The translations under genes and the position numbers were made by a program. Below, piece after piece: positions 20,385 to 30,577 of a DNA stretch of 51,602 bases; the first letter of the stretch is position 1, and each line of letters starts with the position of its first letter. The notes under the pieces are model-generated. The model worked only from the letters and a program-made list of their open reading frames with translations. It was not told where the DNA came from and did no database searches. The DNA is taken from positions 1 to 51,602 of the forward strand of contig JAJFBM010000015.1 of the NCBI GenBank assembly GCA_020697135.1, in the 5' to 3' direction. Source of the DNA: Rickettsiaceae bacterium (GTDB lineage: Bacteria; Pseudomonadota; Alphaproteobacteria; Rickettsiales; Rickettsiaceae).

Positions 20385-23030
20385 TTAAGTTTTAAACTTA
20401 ATGGTAGCTTGAGCAGCCGCAAGTCTTGCAATTGGCACTCTATAGGGTGAGCAAGAAACGTAATCAAGCCCAATAGTTTCGAAGAAGTAGATAGATTCAG
20501 GGTTGCCGCCATGCTCGCCACAAACCCCAAATTTTATATCTTCCCTTGTTTCGCGAGCTTTATTAATAGATATTTTAATAAGTTCTCCAACTCCTTCTTC
20601 ATCTATTCTAACGAAAGGATCTTCTTTAAATATTCCCTTATCCATGTAATCCTTTAAGAATGAACCAGTATCATCACGCGATAGTCCGTAAGTAGTTTGT
20701 GTAAGGTCGTTAGTGCCAAAGCTAAAAAATTCAACATATTCAGCTATTTGATCTGAAAGCAAAGCAGCTCTTGGTAGTTCTATCATAGTACCTATCGAGA
20801 AATTTATAAGCTTACCTGAATTTTGGAATATTGATTTAGCAGTGTCGCTTACTTGTCTACTAAGTAATTCAAGTTCTTTAATATTGCTAATTAGAGGTAT
20901 CATAATTTCTAATTTAGGATTTATTCCATATTCTTCTCTAACCTCTAAAGCTGCATGGAAAATTGCTTTTAATTGCATTTCGTAAATTTCAGGATAGGTG
21001 ATAGCCAGCCTGCAGCCCCTATGCCCAAGCATAGGATTTGATTCTTTCAAAGCATCTATTCTATGTTTTACAATATTAATAGGTAGATTAAGTTCATTTG
21101 CCAGAAGTTCAATTTCTGGGTCATAATGTGGTAAAAATTCATGTAGAGGGGGATCAAGCAATCTTATTGTAACTGGTAGGTTCTTAATCAAAGCAAATAT
21201 TTGCTTAAAATCCTCTTTATGCAAAGGGAAAATTTCATTAATTGCTTGCTGCCTTTGTTCTTTTGTTGTAGCAGCTATCATCCTACGCACAAGACTAATT
21301 TTTTGAGGATCAAAAAACATATGCTCAGTACGGCAAAGCCCAATTCCTTGAGCGCCAAATTTAAGTGCAGCTTCTGTATCCATATAAGTTTCAGCGTTGG
21401 TGCGAACATCTAAACGTCTCAAGCTATCGGCCCATTGCATTATTGTTATAAATTCTTTTGGAAATTCTTGAGGTATTACATGAGCTTCGCCAAGAATAAC
21501 TTTACCATTAGAACCATCTATTGTAATAAATTCACCAGCTCTAATTTCATGTTCGCCAATTTTTAAAATCCTTGCTGTTTGGTCAATGAATATACTACTT
21601 GCGCCACATACACAGGGTTTACCCATGCCTCGAGCGACTACTGCTGCATGTGAGGTCATTCCGCCCCTTGCTGTAAGTATACCCTCAGCAACATGCATGC
21701 CTTTGATATCTTCTGGGCAAGTATCATGCCTTACTAATATGACTTTACCAAGCCCAGCCAACTCTTCTGCCTCTTTTGCAGAGAATACAACAGCGCCATA
21801 AGCTGCTCCAGGGGAGGCTGGAAGTCCTTGGGTTAATATAGTGTGAGGGGCTGAATAATCGATTCTTGCATGAAGAAGTTGGTTTAAAGATTCAGGCTCT
21901 ACTCGGCAAATGGCTTCTTCTTTTGTGATGAGTTTTTCTGAAACCATATCTACAGCAATTTTAATAGCAGCAAGTGCGCTCCTTTTACCAGAGCGTGTTT
22001 GCAGTATATAGAACTTCCCTTGTTCAATTGTAAACTCTATATCCTGCATATCTTTAAAATGAGTTTCGAGCAAATTAGCAATAGATTTAAGCTCCTTATA
22101 GGTTTGAGGAAGCATAGTCTCCATAGAACTTTCCTGATTCTCAAATGCATTAATCGGGAAAGGGGTACGAATACCGGCAACAACATCCTCACCTTGAGCA
22201 TTGATTAAAAACTCGCCATAGAGATATTTTTCACCATTTGATGGGTTACGCGTAAATGCAACACCGGTTGCAGAGGTTTCACCCATATTCCCAAAAACCA
22301 TTGATTGGATAGTAACTGCAGTACCGAAATCTTTAGATATTTTATTGATTTTACGATAAGCAATAGCTCTTGGGTTCATCCAAGAATCAAGCACAGCTTT
22401 TATTGCCGAAGTTAATTGTTCATCAGGCTGAGTTGGGAATTTTGCTTTTGTATCCTTTTCTACTAAATTAAGATAATCTTCAATTACTTCTTTTAATTGT
22501 TCTGCAGTAAATTCACTGTCACTATTTAATTTATATTGTTCTTGATGTTTCGTGAGTATAGTTTCAAAACTATGATGAGATACATCAAGTACAACGCTAC
22601 TATACATCTGGATTAAGCGACGAAAACTATCTAAAGCAAATTTAGGGTTTTTTGTCTGTTGGGTAAGAGCTTCAACCGAATGCTCATTTAAACCTAGGTT
22701 AAGAATAGTATCCATCATCCCTGGCATAGAAATTGGTGCACCAGAACGAACCGAGACTAAAAGTGGATTCTCTTTGCCGCCAAATTGTTTGCCTGTTTTC
22801 TGTTCAAGCCTCTTTATAGCTTCTTGGAGTTCTTCGTTAAAGCTTTTAGGAAAGGTTTTGTCATTTTTGTAATAATATTTACATAATTCTGTTGTGATAA
22901 CAAATCCTGCAGGTACTGGAAGTTCTAGAGAGGCCATTTCTGCAAGGGCTTTACCTTTACCACCTAATAACTCACTATTAAATGATTTAGGATTTGTTGC
23001 TTCGTCAAAAAAATAAATCCATTTAGTCAT
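20385..23030 (-). CDS. ppdK: Pyruvate, phosphate dikinase
   Basis: An 881-residue protein of normal family length. It interconverts pyruvate + ATP + Pi and phosphoenolpyruvate + AMP + PPi. The N-terminal ATP-grasp domain begins with LLGGKGKALAEM. The swivelling phosphohistidine domain has GGMTSHAAVVARGMGKPC with catalytic His461. The C-terminal PEP-binding barrel ends with GVCGEHGG and catalytic Cys837. All key residues are present. It is a single-gene unit with its own promoter at 23068-23096. Inorganic pyrophosphatase (45817) could pull the reaction toward PEP. Confidence 0.97.
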   Translation of the reverse strand: MTKWIYFFDEATNPKSFNSELLGGKGKALAEMASLELPVPAGFVITTELCKYYYKNDKTFPKSFNEELQEAIKRLEQKTGKQFGGKENPLLVSVRSGAPISMPGMMDTILNLGLNEHSVEALTQQTKNPKFALDSFRRLIQMYSSVVLDVSHHSFETILTKHQEQYKLNSDSEFTAEQLKEVIEDYLNLVEKDTKAKFPTQPDEQLTSAIKAVLDSWMNPRAIAYRKINKISKDFGTAVTIQSMVFGNMGETSATGVAFTRNPSNGEKYLYGEFLINAQGEDVVAGIRTPFPINAFENQESSMETMLPQTYKELKSIANLLETHFKDMQDIEFTIEQGKFYILQTRSGKRSALAAIKIAVDMVSEKLITKEEAICRVEPESLNQLLHARIDYSAPHTILTQGLPASPGAAYGAVVFSAKEAEELAGLGKVILVRHDTCPEDIKGMHVAEGILTARGGMTSHAAVVARGMGKPCVCGASSIFIDQTARILKIGEHEIRAGEFITIDGSNGKVILGEAHVIPQEFPKEFITIMQWADSLRRLDVRTNAETYMDTEAALKFGAQGIGLCRTEHMFFDPQKISLVRRMIAATTKEQRQQAINEIFPLHKEDFKQIFALIKNLPVTIRLLDPPLHEFLPHYDPEIELLANELNLPINIVKHRIDALKESNPMLGHRGCRLAITYPEIYEMQLKAIFHAALEVREEYGINPKLEIMIPLISNIKELELLSRQVSDTAKSIFQNSGKLINFSIGTMIELPRAALLSDQIAEYVEFFSFGTNDLTQTTYGLSRDDTGSFLKDYMDKGIFKEDPFVRIDEEGVGELIKISINKARETREDIKFGVCGEHGGNPESIYFFETIGLDYVSCSPYRVPIARLAAAQATIKFKT

Positions 23031-23067
23031 AATTAAATTATGTTTTAAAGTTCAAAGAATATATGCA

Positions 23068-23096
23068 GTTATAACGAATCATCAATTCTTAATCAA
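23068..23096 (-). promoter_or_regulatory. ppdK promoter
   Basis: On the minus strand, TTGATT (23096-23091) and TATAAC (23073-23068) are separated by 17 bp, ending about 38 bp before the ppdK ATG. Confidence 0.65.
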
Positions 23097-23220
23097 GGTT
23101 ATAATTTAGATGCTTTATGAAGTTTAACGAAGAAAACTAAATAAAATTCTACTATTGACCGAGTATATAATTTTATATATCGTTTAACTTTCACAAATAC
23201 TATATTCAAGGTACATTAAC

Positions 23221-25245
23221 ATGAATTTCAAAACTATATTTATCTTTTTTATAACATTAATAGCAATTATATTTATGGCGACAAAATTATTTTCATAAAA
23301 CGATATTATCCCGCGTAAAGTTTTATTCGGAAATCCTGACAGAGTAAGCGTAACATTGAGCCATGACGGTAAATATATTGCCTATATCGCACCCCTTGAA
23401 GGAGTGCTCAATATTTGGATTGCACCAAGTGATAAGCCGAGTGATGCAAAAGCTATAACCCAGGATAAAGGACGAGGTATTAGAGCATATTATTGGGCAT
23501 ATGATAATGAGCATATTTTATATATGCAAGATGAGAAGGGGGATGAAAATTTCCGTATTTATAGTCATAATTTTAATACAAATGAAAATAAGCTTTTAAC
23601 GCCAGAAAGTGGAGTTCGTTCATCTATATACGGCACAAGCCATAAATTCCCGCAAGAAATAATAGTAGGTCTTAACGAAAGAGATAAAAGGTTTTTCGAT
23701 ATATTTAAGATTAACCTAGCAACTGGCGCAAAGGAACTTGTTTTAGAAAATAATAAATTTATTGGGTTTGACTTTGACGAAGATTTAAATTTGCGCTTTG
23801 GCGTCGTTCCAACAAATGATGGAGGTGCTGAATATTTTGAATTTAAAGATAAAGCTTGGAAAAATTTCATGACGGTTCCATCGGATGATACTAAAACTAC
23901 TCATATTATTGGTTTTGATAAATCAGGCTCTAACATTTATTTACAAGATAGTAGAGATCGTAATATTGCAGCACTTAAAGTAATGAATTTAAAAACCTTA
24001 GAGACGAAAATTCTTGCTGAAGATGATAGAGCAGATGTGCATATTCTTACCGCTCACCCAACAGATAATATAATTCAAGCTGTATCAGTAAATTATGAAA
24101 AGCCAAGCGTTAAAATAATAGATGAATCAATTAAAGATGATATTGAATATTTAAGTAATCTAAGCAATGGAACGCTTATAATTAATAGTCGCACACAGGA
24201 TGATCAAGCATGGCTAGTTGCTTATGATAGTGACACTCAACCCGTGAAATATTATAAATATGATCGTAAAAATAAAAAGGCTGAGTTTTTATTTACTAAT
24301 AGAGAAGCTTTAGAGAAATCTGAGCTTGCTCCAATGCATCCAGTCATTATCAAAGCAAGAGATGGGTTAAATCTTGTAAGCTATTTAACCGTGCCAATTA
24401 ACTTAAAATTAGATGAAAATTTTAAGGCTAGTAGCCCAGTTCCACTCGTGCTCTACGTTCATGGAGGACCATGGGTGAGAGATGGTTGGGGTTTAAATCC
24501 AGTTCATCAATGGCTTGCAAATCGTGGTTATGCGGTCTTAAGCGTTAATTACCGAGGGTCAAATGGTCTTGGCAAAGACTTCCTTAATGCAGGTAATCGC
24601 GAGTGGGGTAAAAAAATGCATGATGATCTTATTGATAGTGTAAATTGGGCTATTGAGAAAAATATTGCAGATCCTAAAAAAGTTGCAATTATGGGTGGAA
24701 GCTACGGCGGCTATGCGACACTAGTAGGGTTAACTTTAACTCCAGATGTGTTCGCCTGTGGGGTTGATATTGTTGGACCTTCAAATATTTTAACCTTGAT
24801 AAAAAGTGTGCCACCTTATTGGGAGCCAATTTTAAATGACTTTAAGAAAAGAGTAGGGCCTTGGGATACTGCAGAAGAGATAGAAGCATTAAACCAAGTT
24901 TCTCCTTTAAATCATGCTGGTAAAATAAACAAGCCATTATTTATTGCCCAAGGAGCGCATGATCCAAGGGTAAAACAAGCAGAATCTGATCAAATAGTAA
25001 AAGCCATGAGAGATAAGAATATCCCAGTCATTTACACATTATATGAAGATGAAGGGCATGGTTTTGCAAGGGCTGAGAGTAGATTATCGCACTATGCTTT
25101 AGTTGAGCAATTTTTTGCTCATATACTTGGGGGCAAAATGGAGCCTATTGGAGACGACTTGATAGGTGCTAATTTTATTCTTAATGATAAAGCACAAGTA
25201 AGCAATATTGAAGCAGAAGATATTATCAAAGCAGCAATAAAATAA
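23221..25245 (+). CDS. S9-family prolyl oligopeptidase-like serine peptidase, interrupted by an in-frame TAA
   Basis: The ATG at 23221 follows AAGG and encodes a signal peptide or anchor (MNFKTIFIFFITLIAIIFMA, then TKLFS). TAA follows at 23296-23298. The same frame then continues with NDIIPRKVLFGNPDRVSVTL, the usual start of the mature protein in this family, and stays open to 25245. Without readthrough the first usable codon is TTG at 23356, which would remove the export signal and the IPRKVLFGNP segment. The body has a beta-propeller-type N-terminal part and an alpha/beta-hydrolase domain with GGSYGGYA (Ser449), GAHDPR (Asp536) and EGHGFA (His568), numbered from the TTG. It may hydrolyse peptides in the periplasm. 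Confidence 0.88.
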
Positions 25246-25259
25246 TATAAAAGGTGATA

Positions 25260-25290
25260 AGGATGTTATAGTACTTTTTTATATCATCCT
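25260..25290. terminator. Hairpin between convergent S9 peptidase and xth
   Basis: AGGATGTTATA (25260-25270) and TATATCATCCT (25280-25290) pair with one mismatch, with T-rich sequence in the loop. It overlaps the xth stop codon and may end transcripts from both sides. Confidence 0.5.
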
Positions 25291-26086
25291 ATAAATCAAT
25301 TATCACAGGCACATGATCCGAAGCCTTCTCATAATCACGCGCTTCTATGAAAGTATGGTGGCTTAAGAGCGCAGACTTTAGACCTTGGCTAACCCAAATA
25401 TGATCTAACCTTCTGCCGCGATTTGATTTTTTCCAATCCTGATTACGGTAGCTCCACCAGGAATATAATTTCTGGTCATGCGGGATAAATTGACGTGGTG
25501 CATCAATCCAATTAAAATCCTCTAAATTTCTAGTTAGCTTTTCTCGCTCAATTTTAGTATGGCTGATAATATTATTCAGCTGTTTTGTTGACCAGACATC
25601 ATGCTCAAGAGGGGCAACATTTAAATCTCCAACTAGGACAATTTTTTGCTCAGTATTTTTATTTGTCTTAAACCATTCATACATTAAGTCTAAAAATTTA
25701 AGCTTATGGAGAAACTTAGGGTTAAGCTCGGGGTCAGGAATGTCTCCGCCGGCTGGAACGTAGAAATTATGGATTTCAGTGTCGCCAATCTTAATTGCTA
25801 CATGCCTTTTATGATCATTATAAAATGCTAAATTAAAATGCTCATCTATAGGAATTTTTGACAGAATTGCAACCCCGTTATAAGATGGTTCGCCACTAAA
25901 TCTTACATATTCAAAGCCAAGGCTAAAGCAATCTCCTAAGGGAAAGCTTTTATCATCAACTTTAGTTTCTTGTAGAGCTAAAATATCAGGCTTAAATTTC
26001 GCAATAAAGTCTTTAATGATAGGCATTCTAAGCCTAATAGAATTGATATTCCAAGTAACTATTCTCAATCCGCTATTTTTCTTCAT
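25289..26086 (-). CDS. xth: Exodeoxyribonuclease III (AP endonuclease)
   Basis: A 265-residue protein of the EEP nuclease superfamily, working in base-excision repair at abasic sites. Signature segments are TWNINSIRLR near the N-terminus, LQETKVDD with the metal-binding Glu, YVPAGGD, the catalytic GDLNVAP, RRLDHIWVS and the terminal SDHVPVIIDL with the catalytic His. Length and motifs are complete. The start overlaps the end of ubiB by 14 bp, so it is the last gene of ubiE-ubiB-xth. MutM, another base-excision enzyme, is encoded divergently nearby. Confidence 0.96.
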   Translation of the reverse strand: MKKNSGLRIVTWNINSIRLRMPIIKDFIAKFKPDILALQETKVDDKSFPLGDCFSLGFEYVRFSGEPSYNGVAILSKIPIDEHFNLAFYNDHKRHVAIKIGDTEIHNFYVPAGGDIPDPELNPKFLHKLKFLDLMYEWFKTNKNTEQKIVLVGDLNVAPLEHDVWSTKQLNNIISHTKIEREKLTRNLEDFNWIDAPRQFIPHDQKLYSWWSYRNQDWKKSNRGRRLDHIWVSQGLKSALLSHHTFIEARDYEKASDHVPVIIDL

Positions 26087-27473
26087 AAATTTCGTCTACA
26101 AGCTTATCAATTTTGTGCTTAACATATCTTATAATTTTTGCCTCAGGAGTAAGGTTGCGAACGGCCCATTTTCTGATCCACCCTTCAGCTAAAATCCACA
26201 TATTAATTTTAGGATCAAGTTTCTTGCCTATTCCTTCTATCACCATCATTGTCTTTTGCAGTAGTATTAGTTGAGGTTGAGTTTCCATCGAAAAATCCTC
26301 AGTAATTTTAAATAATTGCCCTACTAAATTACTAACCGATATTTCTCCAACCGGTAGCCCAACAATAGGCTCACCTATTGATCTACAAGCTTGGGCAAAT
26401 AAATCGAGATTTGTATGTTTTGGCACATATCCGGCGCGAATATGAAGCTTTGCTACTTGTAAATAATCTCTTTTTATAAAGCCATAAATAATTTCTGCCA
26501 TTGCTAGGCGGTCTTGTTCTGGTAGTCTTCCCATTATACCGAAATCTATTAAGCCAACTCTTCCATCTGGGAGAATAAAAACATTTCCTGGATGGAGATC
26601 GGCATGGAAATAGCCATCCCTAAAAGCTTGATTAAAAAACATGATAGCAATTCTTGAGGCTATATCAAAGAGGTTCAGATTATTTTCAATTAAAGCTTCT
26701 TTATTATAAATTGATATACCATCAATCCATTCAGTAGTCAGGATACAGTCAGAAGTTAAATGCCAAAAGACTCGAGGTATATAAATATTAGGATCTTTAA
26801 TAAACTTATCTTGCATCTCAGAGCAAGCTGCAGCTTCGAACCTAAGATCAAGCTCTATTTTCATTGAATCATCTAAAGTTTGCACAACTTTTTTTACTTT
26901 AAGTCTTTTGAGTTTCTTTGAAAAACGCTCAGCAACCTTAGCTAGAAAATAAAGAAATTCTATATCTTGCTTATAGATTTCATCTATGTTGGGCCGTAGA
27001 ATTTTTACAGCAACACTATGACCATTATGGGTAATTGCTTTATGAACTTGTGAAATAGAAGCTGCAGCAATAGGTGTTTTATCAAAATGACTGAATAGCT
27101 GGTTTATATCACGTCCAAGTGATTCTTCTAATATTGAAATTGCAATTTCACTGTTAAATGGAGGGAGCCTATCTTGTAAGGATTTAAGGCTTTCTGCTAT
27201 ATCATCACCAACTAAATCTGGCCGTGTAGACAATACTTGACCAAGCTTTATATAAATAGGTCCAAGATTTTGTAGCATAAGAGCAAGTCTTGCTCCATAA
27301 CTATTTTTAAGCCCAGGTAGCCATTTAAGTGGGTAGAATATGAAAAAAAAATTATTCCTTCTACCTATATATTTAGCTGAATTTCTAGTAGTAGGTACCT
27401 CATATATTTGGTACCTTACAACTAAAATTAGTAGTTTAAAAAGCTGGAATCCATGTTTTATAAATTTAATCAT
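26073..27473 (-). CDS. ubiB: UbiB/ABC1 family atypical kinase, ubiquinone biosynthesis
   Basis: A 466-residue protein. UbiB family hallmarks are present: the KxGQ motif in KLGQVLSTRPDL (76-87), the alanine-rich loop AAAS (136-139), the ATP-site Lys in VAVKILRP (Lys157), HADLHPGN (290-297) and DFG (310-312). The family has ATPase rather than protein-kinase activity and supports ubiquinone synthesis at the membrane. No clear C-terminal membrane segment is visible, which makes it shorter than the E. coli protein. It overlaps ubiE by 4 bp (ATGA) and xth by 14 bp, indicating translational coupling. Confidence 0.95.
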   Translation of the reverse strand: MIKFIKHGFQLFKLLILVVRYQIYEVPTTRNSAKYIGRRNNFFFIFYPLKWLPGLKNSYGARLALMLQNLGPIYIKLGQVLSTRPDLVGDDIAESLKSLQDRLPPFNSEIAISILEESLGRDINQLFSHFDKTPIAAASISQVHKAITHNGHSVAVKILRPNIDEIYKQDIEFLYFLAKVAERFSKKLKRLKVKKVVQTLDDSMKIELDLRFEAAACSEMQDKFIKDPNIYIPRVFWHLTSDCILTTEWIDGISIYNKEALIENNLNLFDIASRIAIMFFNQAFRDGYFHADLHPGNVFILPDGRVGLIDFGIMGRLPEQDRLAMAEIIYGFIKRDYLQVAKLHIRAGYVPKHTNLDLFAQACRSIGEPIVGLPVGEISVSNLVGQLFKITEDFSMETQPQLILLQKTMMVIEGIGKKLDPKINMWILAEGWIRKWAVRNLTPEAKIIRYVKHKIDKLVDEIYEEK

Positions 27474-28228
27474 ATTTTTTCAGCCGAATGAATGGCACAA
27501 ATTCCGAAGTTTAAATTTTCGAATCTAGCATTTTGGAAGCCGCAAGCTGATATTTTGCTGGCAAATTCATCTTGTAGCGGAAACTTTCGGATACTTTCTA
27601 CTAGATACTGATAAGACTCTTTGTCGCCAGCAATCAGGTTCCCCATATTAGGAATAACGTTAAAAGAATAAAAATCGTAGAAAGGCTTGAATAAAGGGAA
27701 ATCTACATGCGAAAACTCTAAACATAAAAACTTCCCGCCTGGCTTTAAAACTCTTTTTGCCTCTTTAAGCACAACATCTAAATTAGTCATATTTCTTATG
27801 CCAAAAGCTACAGTATAATAATCAAAACTATTATCGGCAAAAGGGAGATGTTCTGCATTTGCTTGACTGAAGGAGATGTTTTTTAATATATTATTGTCAA
27901 TCGCTTTATCTTGCCCTACTTTTAGCATTTCATAATTAATATCTACTACATGAACTTCAGGGGATGCTCCTTTAGAGCGCGCTTGTTGCATTATCTTAAG
28001 CGCAATATCGCCTGTGCCACCTGCAACATCTATAATTTTAGCATCAAGCTTTGTTAGATATTCAACGAAACGCATTTTCCAATAACGATGAATTCCAAGG
28101 CTCATTACATCGTTCATTAAATCATATTTATCGGCAACAGAGGAGAAAACTTTACCAACTAGCTTTTCCTTTTCACTAGCTTTAATTTTTTTAAAGCCAA
28201 AATCCGTTTCCTTATTATTTGCATCCAT
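27470..28228 (-). CDS. ubiE: Ubiquinone biosynthesis C-methyltransferase
   Basis: A 252-residue class I methyltransferase. The N-terminal FSSVADKYDLMNDVMSLGIHR (described at residues 28-48) is the UbiE signature, followed by motif I DVAGGTGDIA (about 67-76) and the second signature RVLKPGGKFLCLEFS (about 162-176). It methylates the quinone ring in ubiquinone/menaquinone synthesis; with complex I present and UbiB next to it, ubiquinone is the likely product. It is the first gene of ubiE-ubiB-xth, divergent from mutM by 68 bp. Confidence 0.96.
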   Translation of the reverse strand: MDANNKETDFGFKKIKASEKEKLVGKVFSSVADKYDLMNDVMSLGIHRYWKMRFVEYLTKLDAKIIDVAGGTGDIALKIMQQARSKGASPEVHVVDINYEMLKVGQDKAIDNNILKNISFSQANAEHLPFADNSFDYYTVAFGIRNMTNLDVVLKEAKRVLKPGGKFLCLEFSHVDFPLFKPFYDFYSFNVIPNMGNLIAGDKESYQYLVESIRKFPLQDEFASKISACGFQNARFENLNFGICAIHSAEKI

Positions 28229-28296
28229 AATAGTGTTATTTCTTTAAATATAATATTATAATAAAGGGAAAACCAACAAAATACCAAGAAGTTTTT

Positions 28297-29115
28297 ATGC
28301 CTGAATTACCTGAAGTAGAAACTGTACGCCGTAGTCTTGAGCCATTTATAATTGATAAAACAATTATTGGAGTTGAGACTTTTAGGGATAATTTACGTTA
28401 CCCTTTTCCAAATAATTTAGAAGAGCTTTGTATAAATAATAAAATTATATCGGTTGAGAGAAGGGCTAAATACCTGATTCTGAAGCTTGAAAATAATTAT
28501 AATATTATTGTTCATCTTGGGATGAGCGGGCGTTTTACTCTTAGTCCTATGCGTGAGATAGTAAAACATGATCATATTATATTTACGCTTGAAGATAATA
28601 ATATTTTGACCCTAAATGATCCTCGAAGATTTGGCTTAATAGATTTAATTCCGCAAAACGAAATGGCATCCCACAAGTATTTTGCAAATCTTGGGCCTGA
28701 ACCATTAACAGATGATTTTAATGCTAGTTATTTTTTAAAGGCTGCTTTGCGCAAATCTAGTCCTATTAAAAATTTTATTATGGACTCTAAAATAGTAGTT
28801 GGAGTAGGCAATATATATGCATCTGAGAGTTTGCATATAGCCTCTATCCATCCTGAGCGTCCTGCAAATAGCTTGAGTGCAAAAGAGGTAGAGCGCTTAG
28901 TGCAAGCAATTAAGGATGTTTTAAATAAAGCAATAATTGCTGGTGGTTCAACATTAAAGGATTTTGTCTCAGGCCAGGGTGATGCTGGCTATTTTCAGCA
29001 TAATTTCTTGGTATATGGTAAACATGGTAAAACTTGTGCGATATGTAATAATATTATAGAAAAAATGATACAAGCAGGACGAGCAAGCTTCTTTTGTAAG
29101 CGATGTCAGAAATAA
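28297..29115 (+). CDS. mutM: Formamidopyrimidine-DNA glycosylase
   Basis: A 272-residue enzyme that removes 8-oxoguanine and ring-opened purines and cuts the AP site. The invariant N-terminus PELPEVETVRRSL supplies the catalytic Pro2 and Glu3. DPRRFGLI and the helix-two-turn-helix region VVGVGNIYASESLH are typical. A C-terminal zinc finger with CAIC...CKRC (residues about 246-270) is complete. Nothing unusual is seen. Confidence 0.97.
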   Translation: MPELPEVETVRRSLEPFIIDKTIIGVETFRDNLRYPFPNNLEELCINNKIISVERRAKYLILKLENNYNIIVHLGMSGRFTLSPMREIVKHDHIIFTLEDNNILTLNDPRRFGLIDLIPQNEMASHKYFANLGPEPLTDDFNASYFLKAALRKSSPIKNFIMDSKIVVGVGNIYASESLHIASIHPERPANSLSAKEVERLVQAIKDVLNKAIIAGGSTLKDFVSGQGDAGYFQHNFLVYGKHGKTCAICNNIIEKMIQAGRASFFCKRCQK

Positions 29116-29121
29116 AATTAG

Positions 29122-29150
29122 TTGACTCAAGTTGTTCATTTAGTTTTAAT
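29122..29150 (+). promoter_or_regulatory. Possible promoter of the ankyrin gene at 29187
   Basis: TTGACT (29122-29127), a 17-bp spacer and TTTAAT (29145-29150), 36 bp before the ATG. The -10 box is imperfect. Confidence 0.45.
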
Positions 29151-29186
29151 TGAAAATTGTTTTCGATTAACAACTAAGAGGAGTTT

Positions 29187-29984
29187 ATGTTTACAAAAAA
29201 AGACCTGAAAAAAGCTATTAAAGCAAATAACTATACAGAAGTAGAAAAAATTGTAAGCGAAAATCCAAATTTAATAAACGACCCAAATGAGCATGGCTTT
29301 ACTTTATTGCATAATCTAAACCATATAAAGAATGATATTGCTGTCCTTTTAATAGAGAGAGCTGCGGATGTTAATCATGCAAGTGAGCTAGGCATAACAC
29401 CTCTACATTTGGCTGTAAGAAATGGAAATAACAAAATTGTAAAACTTTTAATTAAGAAAGGCGCAGAGATTAATTCTCAAGATCACCAAGGTGTAACACC
29501 ACTCGGATATGCTGTAAAAGCCAAAGAAAATGCTAGCTATTTAGAATCTATAAAATTGTTAATTGAGGCAAAAGCAGCAATAAACATCCAGGACTTTGTA
29601 GGTGAAACACCTTTATTTCTCGCGGCCGAAAACGATAACGGATTGGCAATGGAGCTACTTTTAAAGAATGGTGCAGATGTGAATATTGTTGATAATAATG
29701 GTCGTAACGCTTTATTTTGTGCTGCAAAACATAAACTTTTTTTCCCAATACTTATGCTTGTTCAATATGGAATAAAGTTAGATGTTACAGATAAATATGG
29801 TCTAGACTTCCTTGGGTATATTGAGCATAATCAATATATGAAACTTGTTCAAAGCTTTATAAATACTATCAAGTTAGAAGCGAAGAATCATAATAAATTT
29901 GATAATGACACTGATTTGGTGGTACCAAATGAAGAAGTTGCGGTTCTTGGGGGGGAAGCTTTAAGCGAGGATGCTGAAATATAA
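29187..29984 (+). CDS. Ankyrin-repeat protein
   Basis: A 265-residue protein made of about six ankyrin repeats (residues 35-225), the best being TPLHLAVRNGNNKIVKLLIKKG and TPLFLAAENDNGLAMELLLKNG (described at about 71-92 and 141-162). A short acidic C-terminal tail follows. There is no signal peptide. The ATG is preceded by a strong AAGAGGAG ribosome site. It stands between housekeeping genes mutM and frr, away from the repeat-protein region. Its binding partner is unknown. Confidence 0.88.
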   Translation: MFTKKDLKKAIKANNYTEVEKIVSENPNLINDPNEHGFTLLHNLNHIKNDIAVLLIERAADVNHASELGITPLHLAVRNGNNKIVKLLIKKGAEINSQDHQGVTPLGYAVKAKENASYLESIKLLIEAKAAINIQDFVGETPLFLAAENDNGLAMELLLKNGADVNIVDNNGRNALFCAAKHKLFFPILMLVQYGIKLDVTDKYGLDFLGYIEHNQYMKLVQSFINTIKLEAKNHNKFDNDTDLVVPNEEVAVLGGEALSEDAEI

Positions 29985-29987
29985 TAA

Positions 29988-30008
29988 TGGGGGGCAATAA
30001 TACCCCCA
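29988..30008 (-). terminator. Hairpin after frr
   Basis: TGGGGG (from 29988) and CCCCCA (to 30008) form a GC-rich stem with a short loop. On the minus strand it directly follows the frr stop and is followed by ATTATTATATTT. It may also serve the convergent ankyrin gene. Confidence 0.55.
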
Positions 30009-30014
30009 GTATAA

Positions 30015-30575
30015 CTAAATCGTTAAGATCTCGCTTTCTTTAGCTTTAACAATTTCATCTACTTTTTTAGAATAATCATCAGTAAGTTTTTGTATATCTT
30101 CGCCCACTCCATGTGCTTCATCTTTAGGCATGCCGTGGTCTTTTTCTAATTTTTTTACATCATCCATACCATCGCGACGAACATTTCTCAAAGATACTTT
30201 GCAATTTTCGCCATATTTATGTGCAAGCTTTACAAGCTCTTTTCTACGTTCTTCATTAAGTGGTGGGATTGACATGCGAATTAATTGACCATCGCTCATT
30301 GGGTTTACGCCAAGATTTGCATCAGCAATTGCTTTTTCTACAGCTTTGACCATAGATTTATCCCAGACTTGTACAGCTATTGTTTTAGCGTCTGGGGTAG
30401 ATACTGTGCCAACTTGTGATAGTGGCATGCGAGAACCATAAGCTTCTACCATAACTGGGTCAAGAAGGTTTACAGATGCTCTACCAGTGCGTAGGCCTTT
30501 TAGTTCATTGTCAAAAACTTTTAAAGCCCCATCCATTCTATTTTTTAAATCTTGCATTATTGATTTTTTATCCAT
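30015..30575 (-). CDS. frr: Ribosome recycling factor
   Basis: A 186-residue protein of exactly the usual length. It splits post-termination ribosomes together with EF-G. Signature segments are LRTGRAS near residue 30, [19 protein letters not shown] and the [14 protein letters not shown] block near 103-116. It follows pyrH by 2 bp with an AAGGAG ribosome site, the common pyrH-frr pair. tsf and rpsB, which often precede pyrH, are not here. Confidence 0.98.
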   Translation of the reverse strand: MDKKSIMQDLKNRMDGALKVFDNELKGLRTGRASVNLLDPVMVEAYGSRMPLSQVGTVSTPDAKTIAVQVWDKSMVKAVEKAIADANLGVNPMSDGQLIRMSIPPLNEERRKELVKLAHKYGENCKVSLRNVRRDGMDDVKKLEKDHGMPKDEAHGVGEDIQKLTDDYSKKVDEIVKAKESEILTI

Positions 30576-30577
30576 TA

